Shown one piece after another: positions 57,682-64,000 of a DNA stretch of 64,000 nt. This DNA is from Pseudomonas agarici (GTDB taxonomy: Bacteria > Pseudomonadota > Gammaproteobacteria > Pseudomonadales > Pseudomonadaceae), in assembly GCF_900109755.1 (NCBI RefSeq), contig NZ_FOAR01000010.1, positions 62,001 to 126,000 of the forward strand, in the 5' to 3' direction. Each line of letters starts with the position of its first letter. Positions within the stretch are counted from its first letter, which is position 1. The notes under the pieces are model-generated. The model worked only from the letters and a program-made list of their open reading frames with translations. It made no database searches and was not told the DNA's origin. The translations under genes were made by a program, and so were the position numbers.

Positions 57682-58830
57682 ATGACCTTCAATTTCGACA
57701 CGCTACTCGAGCGCCACAATACCGGCAGCACCAAGTGGAGCCGTTACCCGGCCGATATCCTGCCCATGTGGCTGGCGGACATGGACCTGCCAGTCGCGAA
57801 CGAGATCACTCAGGCCCTGCACAGGCGTCTCGAACACCCGCAACTGGGCTACAGCCTGGCCCAGGATGCCCTGCGCCAGGCCATCGTCGCCGACCTCTGG
57901 GCCAAGTATGCCTGGCGCGTGCAGCCCCAGGAGCTGATTTTCCTGCCCGGTGTCGAGCCGGGTTTCAACATGGCCCTGCGCGCTTTTGTGCAACCGGGCC
58001 AGAATGTCGTGGTGCAGACCCCCAACTACCGTCCACTACGCCTGGCACCGGGCCACTGGAACCTGCCGAAGGTCGAGCTGGCGTTCGAACGCGATGCCCA
58101 CGGCGACTACATCACGCCGTTCCCGGCCCTGCGTAACGCCTTGCAGGGCGGCGGCGCGTTGTTGCTAAGCAATCCGCACAACCCGCTGGGCAAGGTTTTC
58201 CCACGGGAAGAACTACAGCAGGTGGCCGATATCTGCCTGGAACAAGGCGCGCTGATCATCTCCGACGAAATCCACGGCGACCTCTGTTTCGACGGACGCC
58301 GGCATATCCCGATTGCCTCGCTGCGCCCGGACATCGCCCGACACACCATCACCCTGATGTCGGCGAGCAAGGCCTACAATATCGCCGGACTGAAAACCGC
58401 CTACGCAATCGTCCAAGACGCCACGATGCGCGAGCGCTTCAACGCCGCCCGCGCAGGTATGGTCGATAGCGTTAACACCCTTGGCCTGGAAGCCACGCGG
58501 GCTGCCTATGCCGAGTGCGGGCCGTGGCTCAAGGGCCTGGTCGAGTACCTGCAGGCTAACCGCGACTACCTGCGCCATGCTGTGGCAACCCGCCTGCCGG
58601 GCGTGGTCATGCAACCGGCTCAGGGCACCTACCTGGCGTGGCTGGATTGCACCGCGTTGGGCCTGGAAGATCCCTACGCCTTTTTCCTCGAACAGGCCAA
58701 GGTCGGCTTGAGCGCGGGCATCGAATTCGCCGACGATGCCCGACAATTTGTCCGGTTGAACTTCGGTTGCCCGAGGGCATTGTTGGAGGAAGGCATTCGC
58801 CGCATGGAAAACAGCCTGCGCCAGCGCTGA
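57682..58830 (+). CDS. patB: PatB/MalY-type PLP aminotransferase or C-S lyase
   Basis: A 382-residue fold-type I PLP enzyme. PMWLADMDLPVANEITQAL near 29 is typical of the PatB/MalY branch; LSNPHNPLGKVFPREEL near 158, IISDEIHGDLCFDGRRHIP near 190 and SASKAYNIAGLKTAYAIV near 226 hold the PLP Lys. Members cleave cystathionine or other C-S bonds. Substrate cannot be fixed from sequence. It follows a 140-bp gap with a GGGG-AGTTC segment before the start. Confidence 0.88.
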   Translation: MTFNFDTLLERHNTGSTKWSRYPADILPMWLADMDLPVANEITQALHRRLEHPQLGYSLAQDALRQAIVADLWAKYAWRVQPQELIFLPGVEPGFNMALRAFVQPGQNVVVQTPNYRPLRLAPGHWNLPKVELAFERDAHGDYITPFPALRNALQGGGALLLSNPHNPLGKVFPREELQQVADICLEQGALIISDEIHGDLCFDGRRHIPIASLRPDIARHTITLMSASKAYNIAGLKTAYAIVQDATMRERFNAARAGMVDSVNTLGLEATRAAYAECGPWLKGLVEYLQANRDYLRHAVATRLPGVVMQPAQGTYLAWLDCTALGLEDPYAFFLEQAKVGLSAGIEFADDARQFVRLNFGCPRALLEEGIRRMENSLRQR

Positions 58831-58864
58831 AGATGCTCCGAAGAGCGCCGGCCACACCTTCTGA

Positions 58865-59497
58865 TCAGGCCCCTTTGGCGACCAGCCTGGCGAGCAACTC
58901 CGTCCGGCGCACGGCATCGGCGCTTTCCTTGGCCAGCAGTTGCGGCAGCAACTCCCGCACCTGCCGCGCCGCCAGGATGAATACGCCGTCGTCGTCACCG
59001 ATGGCAATGTCTCCGGGATGGACCTGGACTTCGCCTACCCGGATCGGTTGGTTGAGTTCGCCCGTCTGCCCCAGGCTACGGGTCGTCAGCGCGCTGACAC
59101 CGCGACTGAAGATCGGCAAACGATGCTCGCGCAATGCGCCAATATCCGTCACCGCGCCGGACACCACCACTCCGGCGAGCCCCTTGATCAACCCCGCCAG
59201 GGTCCGCAGTTCGCCCCAGCAGGCACAATCGGTGTCGCCGACGCATTCGATTACCAGCACATCGCCCGGCTCACTGCATAGCAAGGCATCGCGCAGGATG
59301 CTGCCGTCGGGGCTGAAGACCTTGACCGTCAGCACATTGCCGACCATCCGCAGCCCCTCGGACAATGGCCTGATACCGTGCAGGTAACCGCAGTCGACCA
59401 GGTGCCCAACGGTCGAGGAGGCAACGCCCCGCAACTGTTCGAGCAGCGCTGCGTCGACTTGTTGCTGGCGTGGGGCAATCCGCTGGTTCAGCGACAT
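58865..59497 (-). CDS. RraA/HMG-aldolase family protein
   Basis: A 210-residue protein of the RraA fold. GDVLVIECVGDTDCACWGEL near 90 and GLAGVVVSGAVTDIGALRE near 116 match the family. At the metal/substrate pair usually read Arg-Asp (GAVRD) it has Thr-Asp, so aldolase activity may be altered. It starts at [10 protein letters not shown] after GAGGCCG and overlaps the end of the reductase gene by ten bases, so it is the last gene of the siderophore operon. Confidence 0.75.
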   Translation of the reverse strand: MSLNQRIAPRQQQVDAALLEQLRGVASSTVGHLVDCGYLHGIRPLSEGLRMVGNVLTVKVFSPDGSILRDALLCSEPGDVLVIECVGDTDCACWGELRTLAGLIKGLAGVVVSGAVTDIGALREHRLPIFSRGVSALTTRSLGQTGELNQPIRVGEVQVHPGDIAIGDDDGVFILAARQVRELLPQLLAKESADAVRRTELLARLVAKGA

Positions 59498-60267
59498 TTT
59501 TTCGGCCTCAACAAGGGACAGGTGGAACAATATTCGACCGGGTTGCTGGCCTCGTAATAGAAACAGCACGTGCGCCGGAAACGAATACTTTTACCTTCGG
59601 CGGCCAGCACCGTAGGTGGCCGACGAAAATGCCGCAGCGGATTGTAGTCCAGGCCAAACAGCGCCGGCTCGGCGTCATTCAGCAACCAATGGAAATCCGC
59701 TTCATGGCGTTGGCGAACCCGTGGGTCATCGACCTTGGTCATGCGTTTTTCGTACAGCGAATACACGCGCACGGCGGTGTTTTCCCAGAGGATACGTCGG
59801 GAAATCCCGCTGACCTGATAGAACGTCTGCCACAGCGGCTTGAGCAGCCCGGCGAACAGGCCGCCGACAATCGACTCGCGCCAAGCCTCGCGTTCCCCCG
59901 CAGGGCAGGTGATGGGCGAGATATCGTGCAGCGACATGGACGAGGTCCAGAGCCCGTCGTCGTGCCCGTACTCGACCAGGCAGTTGTCCAGTGATAGAAG
60001 CAAGCCTTTGTCGTACACCGACATGGCGTACAGACAGGCGCCGGTGCTCAGGAAGGAGAAACGCTTGGCCAGCAGCGAAGCGGTGATCGCCAGCGTCGGC
60101 GAGCCGATTACCGGCCCCAGCGCCCGGAGCATTCGCTCGCAGACCTCGGGATCGAGCAACGCCCGCGCCGTCAGCGAACGCGGATCCCGTTGCTCCGCCG
60201 GTCGCAGCCGTAGCGCCCCGGATAGCAGTGCCCATTGCGCCTCGGTAAAGACCGCCGGATGGGTCAT
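59488..60267 (-). CDS. FhuF-type ferric-siderophore reductase
   Basis: A 259-residue cytoplasmic protein. The C-terminal [20 protein letters not shown] gives the C-C-x10-C-x2-C pattern that holds the [2Fe-2S] cluster of FhuF. The N-terminal part is the usual FhuF region ([20 protein letters not shown]). It releases iron from the imported siderophore by reduction. Start at [10 protein letters not shown] overlaps the ATPase stop (ATGA). Confidence 0.88.
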   Translation of the reverse strand: MTHPAVFTEAQWALLSGALRLRPAEQRDPRSLTARALLDPEVCERMLRALGPVIGSPTLAITASLLAKRFSFLSTGACLYAMSVYDKGLLLSLDNCLVEYGHDDGLWTSSMSLHDISPITCPAGEREAWRESIVGGLFAGLLKPLWQTFYQVSGISRRILWENTAVRVYSLYEKRMTKVDDPRVRQRHEADFHWLLNDAEPALFGLDYNPLRHFRRPPTVLAAEGKSIRFRRTCCFYYEASNPVEYCSTCPLLRPKKCR

Positions 60268-61055
60268 TGCGGCAGTTCCCGACCAAAAGGAATGCACAAC
60301 GGCGTGCCGAAGAACGGATCGCTGATGATCCTACAGTTGAGGTTGAACACCTGCTTGACCAGCGCCTCGCTGAGAATGTCCTGGGGCCGACCCTGGGCAA
60401 AGGCCGTGCGCTCATGCACCGCCACCATATGGTCGGCGTAACGGCAGGCCAGATTGAGGTCGTGCAACACCATGACAATGGTCTTGCCTTCCTGGCGGTT
60501 GAGGTCGCGCAACAGGTCCAGCACTTCGATCTGGTGCGCCAGATCGAGAAAGGTCGTCGGCTCATCCAGCAGCACGATCTCGGTGTCCTGAGCCAGAGTC
60601 ATGGCGATCCACGCCCGCTGGCGCTGGCCGCCGGACAACGCGTCTACCGGCCGCTCGGCCAGCGCTTGCATGCCAGTCTGCAGCAGCGCACGCTCGACCA
60701 TGGCCTCATCCTGCAGTGACCACTGCTGCATCCAGTTCTGGTAGGGATACCGTCCCAGCGCCACCAATTGCCGCACGCTGATGCCTTCGGGCGCGCTGGG
60801 CATTTGCGGCAAGATCGCCAACTCGCGTGCTACCGCCGCCGTGGATTTGTGGTGGATGTCCGTGCCATTGAGGATCACCCTGCCCTGCTGCGGCTTGAGT
60901 AGCCGGGCGAAGGACTTGAGCAGGGTGCTCTTGCCGCAGCCGTTACTGCCGATCAATACCGAGACCTGTCCTTGAGGAAGTTGCAGGTCAAGGCCGTCGA
61001 TAATCACCTGACGTTGGTAGCTCAGGGTCAGACCCTGGGCCGTAATGGATGCCAT
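60264..61055 (-). CDS. Iron-siderophore ABC transporter ATPase
   Basis: A 263-residue FecE/FhuC-type ATPase. Walker [16 protein letters not shown] near 36, signature [18 protein letters not shown] near 140, Walker [17 protein letters not shown] near 160 and [17 protein letters not shown] near 193 (H-loop). The [12 protein letters not shown] stretch is typical of the iron family. It is ten bases after the second permease. Confidence 0.94.
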   Translation of the reverse strand: MASITAQGLTLSYQRQVIIDGLDLQLPQGQVSVLIGSNGCGKSTLLKSFARLLKPQQGRVILNGTDIHHKSTAAVARELAILPQMPSAPEGISVRQLVALGRYPYQNWMQQWSLQDEAMVERALLQTGMQALAERPVDALSGGQRQRAWIAMTLAQDTEIVLLDEPTTFLDLAHQIEVLDLLRDLNRQEGKTIVMVLHDLNLACRYADHMVAVHERTAFAQGRPQDILSEALVKQVFNLNCRIISDPFFGTPLCIPFGRELPQ

Positions 61056-61065
61056 CTACAATTCC

Positions 61066-62097
61066 TTAGTGCCGCTGATTGATCAAAAGATACAGAAAAA
61101 ACGGTGTACCCAGCACCGCGACAAATATCCCAGCGGGCAAGTCCAGCGGTAGGAACAACGTGCGCCCGACCAAGTCGGCGAGCATCACCAGGTTGGCGCC
61201 GATCAAGGCAGCCATCAGTGCCTGACCGGCGAATCCGGGAGCTACCAGGCGCTTGGCGATATGCGGCGCAATCAGCCCGACAAAGGCAATCGCCCCGCCC
61301 CAGGCCACGGCGGCACCGGCCAGCACGACGCTGACCAGCAACAGGCCGGCGCGCAGCCACTGTACCTGCACACCGATCCCCAGCGCCAGGTCGTCATCCA
61401 GTTGCTGCACCCGCACTTGCCGGGCCAGCCACACCAGCAATGGCAGGATCGCCAGCAGCCACAGCGCCAATGCCCGGGGCTCCGGCCAACTGGCACCGTA
61501 AACGCTGCCTGTCAGCCAGACATAGGCCGACAAGGTAGTGGTCAACGGACTGAACACCAACAGGAAGGTGGTGACCGCCGCCAGCAGCGCGGAGATGCCG
61601 ACGCCGATCAGCACCAGACGCAACGGCGAAGTGCCTTGCTTCCAGGCTAGCAAATAAATTGCCAAGGCCGCGAGCCCGGCCCCGGCCATGGCGGCCAGCG
61701 GCAGGAACCGCGAGCCCAGGGCCATGGAGAAGAACGACAGATAGAGTACCGCCGCCGCGCTGGCGCCGCTGGTGATACCCAGCAGGTCGGGCGAGGCCAG
61801 CGGGTTGCGAATGATGCTTTGCAGGATCAGCCCGGACACCGCTAGCGCCGCGCCCACCAGCGCCGCCAGCACCAGACGCGGCATGCGCAATTGCTCGACG
61901 ATAAAGGTCAAGCCAGCCTCCTCCGATCCGGCCAGCACACGCAACACCGTCTGCGGCGACAGGTTGATCTTGCCCACCGCCAGCGCCATCAGCATGACCA
62001 GCAGGGTCAGCAGCAGCGCCAAGGCCAGGCGTGCCAGGGTGGAAAGGTTGAACTGGCGGGAAAAACCCCCACGGCGTAACGTCAAGTACTTATCCAT
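61066..62097 (-). CDS. Iron-siderophore ABC transporter permease (FecD-like)
   Basis: A 343-residue permease with about nine to ten segments. [24 protein letters not shown] text ([20 protein letters not shown]) near 82 is the BtuCD/FecCD hallmark, with [20 protein letters not shown] near 270. Start at MDKYLTLRR, after GAGGTGCGCGAT. It overlaps the first permease by eight bases. The two permeases form a heterodimer. Confidence 0.92.
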   Translation of the reverse strand: MDKYLTLRRGGFSRQFNLSTLARLALALLLTLLVMLMALAVGKINLSPQTVLRVLAGSEEAGLTFIVEQLRMPRLVLAALVGAALAVSGLILQSIIRNPLASPDLLGITSGASAAAVLYLSFFSMALGSRFLPLAAMAGAGLAALAIYLLAWKQGTSPLRLVLIGVGISALLAAVTTFLLVFSPLTTTLSAYVWLTGSVYGASWPEPRALALWLLAILPLLVWLARQVRVQQLDDDLALGIGVQVQWLRAGLLLVSVVLAGAAVAWGGAIAFVGLIAPHIAKRLVAPGFAGQALMAALIGANLVMLADLVGRTLFLPLDLPAGIFVAVLGTPFFLYLLINQRH

Positions 62098-63079
62098 ATC
62101 GCGCACCTCGACGAGCCAGGGCAATGAAGAACGGCGCGCCGAACAGCGCGGTCATCACTCCCACCGGCACCTCCTGCGGCAGGATCACCACCCGTGCCAG
62201 GGTATCGGCCAGCAACAGTAACGTTGCCCCCAGCACCGCGCAGCCCGGCAGCAGCCAGCGATGGTCGATGGACAGGCCCTTGCGCACCATATGCGGGACC
62301 AGCAACCCGATAAAGCCGATGCTGCCCGCCAGTGCCACCGCGCTACCCGCCAGACCGATGATCAGTACGCTCATCAGCCAGCGGATCAACCCGGTACGCT
62401 GCCCCAGGCCCGTGGCGATCGTTTCGCCGGCATTCAGTACATTGACTTGCCCGGCCAACAACCACGCACCGAACAAGGCGCATGACACCCCGATCAGCAG
62501 CGGCGCGGCCATCGCCAAGTCGCGCTCGGAAAGCGACCCCGCCAGCCAGAACAACACCGTGTCCAGCCCCTCCTCGTTGACCACCAGCAACGCCTGGCTG
62601 AAGGCGGAAAACAGTGCGGTAATCGCCGCGCCCGCCAACACGATGCGCAGTGGATTGAGGCTGCCCTGCCCGCGATTGCCGATCAGCCAGACCAGCGCTC
62701 CCGCCAGGGCCGCTCCGATAAAGGCACACCACAGCCATTGATGCATCGACGACAGGGCAAGCAGCGACGAACCCAGGATGATCGCAAAGGTGGCCCCGGC
62801 GTTCACCCCGAACAATCCCGGCGACGCCAGCGGGTTGCGCGTCAGGGCCTGCATCAGGGCCCCCGCCACCGCCAGGCTGGCGCCCACGGCGACGGCCATG
62901 AGGGTACGCGTCAGTCGGGTGGTGACGATCAGTTGCTGGCCGGCGCTCAACGTGTCCGCTTGCATCAGTCCCGCGAGCAACTGCGACGGCTCGATCCAGG
63001 TGGCTCCCGCCGCCAGGCTCAAGACCCCGGATAACACCATGACCAACAGCCCCAGTAGCAGTTTCGAGGTATGACTCAT
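62090..63079 (-). CDS. Iron-siderophore ABC transporter permease (FecC-like)
   Basis: A 329-residue permease of the FecCD family. [20 protein letters not shown] near 70 and [20 protein letters not shown] near 258 are family motifs. About ten segments. It overlaps the binding-protein stop (ATGA at 63076-63079). Together with the FecD-like protein it forms the channel. Confidence 0.93.
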   Translation of the reverse strand: MSHTSKLLLGLLVMVLSGVLSLAAGATWIEPSQLLAGLMQADTLSAGQQLIVTTRLTRTLMAVAVGASLAVAGALMQALTRNPLASPGLFGVNAGATFAIILGSSLLALSSMHQWLWCAFIGAALAGALVWLIGNRGQGSLNPLRIVLAGAAITALFSAFSQALLVVNEEGLDTVLFWLAGSLSERDLAMAAPLLIGVSCALFGAWLLAGQVNVLNAGETIATGLGQRTGLIRWLMSVLIIGLAGSAVALAGSIGFIGLLVPHMVRKGLSIDHRWLLPGCAVLGATLLLLADTLARVVILPQEVPVGVMTALFGAPFFIALARRGARYG

Positions 63080-63972
63080 GAAGACGCCACCACGCGGGCA
63101 ATGTCATCGAGCATCAGGTTGGCCCCCAGGATTCCTCCCGAAAAACTCCAGGCGATAGCATCGACCCGCCAGACTTGCTCTTGTCGGGCCGCACGCATCT
63201 GGCGCCAGAACGGGTAATGCACCAATCGTTCGTAGTTGCGTTGCACGGCGGGACTGTCGGCGCGCTGGAACACAAAAAACAGGTCGGCATCGACCACGGG
63301 CAGGCTCTCTTTGCTGGTGAGTTTGATATAGGTGCCCTGGGCCTGGCGGGCGACCGGGCTCCAGGCGAAACCCAGCTCCGTCAACACGGAGCCGGCGAAA
63401 CTACCTGGCAGGTAACTGCGCACATGGTCTTCGCGCACATCCAGCACCGACACGCTGAGCGGCCAGCGCCCGGAAAATTTCACCTGCAACTGCTCGCGCA
63501 GTCGCAGCACACGCTGTTGCCATTGCCCCAACAGGCTCATAGCCTGTTGCTGACGGTTCAGGGCCGCGCCCATCAGCGCCAGGGTGCGCTTGAATTCGAA
63601 AACCTCTTCAAGCAGCACCAACGTACCGATCTGTTCGAGCAGCGGCGCGATACGCTGGTGGCGAAAGCGCGAAGCGACAATCACATCCGGCTTGAGCAGC
63701 ACGATGTCCTCCAGGCTCGGCTGGGTTTCCAGCCCGACATGGGACACCGCCGTCAACGCCGTGCGCAGGTAGCGGAACGTCGGCTTTTCGGTCGGCGAAT
63801 CCACCACGCCCACCGGCGTCAACCCCAGCGCCACGGCGCTGTCGGTCGCGCCCTGAAACAGTGTGACCACCCGCCGCTCGCCCGCCTGGGCCATGGCAGG
63901 CAAGGCCAGCAGACCCAGGGACAGGCGCAACAGCGTGCGCCGGGAAGGATGCAGGGACGGCTCAGGCTTCAC
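63076..63972 (-). CDS. Iron-siderophore periplasmic binding protein with Tat-type signal
   Basis: A 298-residue class III solute-binding protein. The N-terminus [20 protein letters not shown] carries SRRTLL, a twin-arginine signal, then [29 protein letters not shown] and [20 protein letters not shown] are as in FecB/FhuD-type proteins. GTG start at 63972. It delivers the ferric siderophore to the permeases. The export route suggests the protein folds before export. Confidence 0.88.
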   Translation of the reverse strand: MKPEPSLHPSRRTLLRLSLGLLALPAMAQAGERRVVTLFQGATDSAVALGLTPVGVVDSPTEKPTFRYLRTALTAVSHVGLETQPSLEDIVLLKPDVIVASRFRHQRIAPLLEQIGTLVLLEEVFEFKRTLALMGAALNRQQQAMSLLGQWQQRVLRLREQLQVKFSGRWPLSVSVLDVREDHVRSYLPGSFAGSVLTELGFAWSPVARQAQGTYIKLTSKESLPVVDADLFFVFQRADSPAVQRNYERLVHYPFWRQMRAARQEQVWRVDAIAWSFSGGILGANLMLDDIARVVASS

Positions 63973-64000
63973 GGTGCAACCTATGGAACGGGTTGACCAC
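63962..64000 (-). CDS. Possible end of an upstream gene (partial)
   Basis: On the minus strand the last 13 codons of a frame, [12 protein letters not shown] and TGA, end at 63962, overlapping the binding-protein start by 11 bases. This fits the tightly overlapping operon. It is too short to name; a membrane protein with a basic C-terminus is one guess. Confidence 0.35.
   Translation of the reverse strand: MVNPFHRLHREA

Overview
The window is chromosomal DNA of a Pseudomonas, most like the P. fluorescens group. The signs are high-GC codon use, Pseudomonas-type REP palindromes (about 5.43, 7.72, 13.39-13.55 and 45.91 kb), genus-typical small families (DUF2934, DUF3203, DUF4946, DUF1883), an ampR/ampC pair, a second PBP2 gene, a stand-alone aroA and a modABC operon. 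Everything here is read from sequence and memory of families; no search was run.

Layout. 0-15.7 kb: an alpha-glucan/trehalose locus. The plus strand carries treZ (3' end), malQ, treY, a DUF2934 gene and glgX; the minus strand carries glgE, treS-maltokinase and glgB. Together they form the two-way trehalose/glucan network: GlgE and GlgB build branched glucan from maltose-1-phosphate, GlgX debranches it, MalQ adjusts chain length, TreY/TreZ release trehalose, and TreS-Mak returns trehalose to maltose and maltose-1-phosphate. An AlgU-like promoter precedes glgE. 15.7-24.1 kb: small proteins, an SDR, an MFS exporter, PBP2, tRNA-Leu(UAA), and ampR/ampC. 24.1-30.3 kb: a polyamine/amine module (AraC regulator, glutamylpolyamine synthetase, PotF-like binding protein, PuuB-like oxidase) and a D-amino-acid dehydrogenase. 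30.3-32.5 kb: secreted RNase T2 and an HAAAP amino-acid permease.

32.68-38.6 kb is the accessory island. Its left edge is a mosaic of two IS3-family remnants, an IS2-like orfB tail joined to the orfA of a different element. Then come three visibly A+T-rich genes: an OLD-like ATPase-TOPRIM protein, a C5-cytosine DNA methyltransferase, and, convergent to them, a zinc-ribbon protein I do not recognise. This looks like a restriction-type defence module that does not match a system I can name, and it is the best candidate for something undescribed here. The right edge holds decayed coding DNA.

38.6-64 kb returns to core genes: DUF4946, gorA, galU, two small lipoproteins, DUF1883, alkB, nitronate monooxygenase, modABC behind a near-perfect ModE operator, a beta-barrel protein, aroA, a START-domain protein, a second small A+T-rich patch (52.6-53.8 kb) with a 64-aa orphan and a gene-tail fragment, then folD-ogt, an unusual GapN-type aldehyde dehydrogenase, patB, and a compact ferric-siderophore uptake operon (binding protein, two permeases, ATPase, FhuF-type reductase, RraA-like) running off the right edge.

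A short motif (core GTTAGCTCAAGTT) recurs at about 17.28, 20.75 and 51.73 kb, with a partial copy at 40.63 kb. Three of the four lie upstream of, and in the same orientation as, the SDR, aroA and gorA genes.
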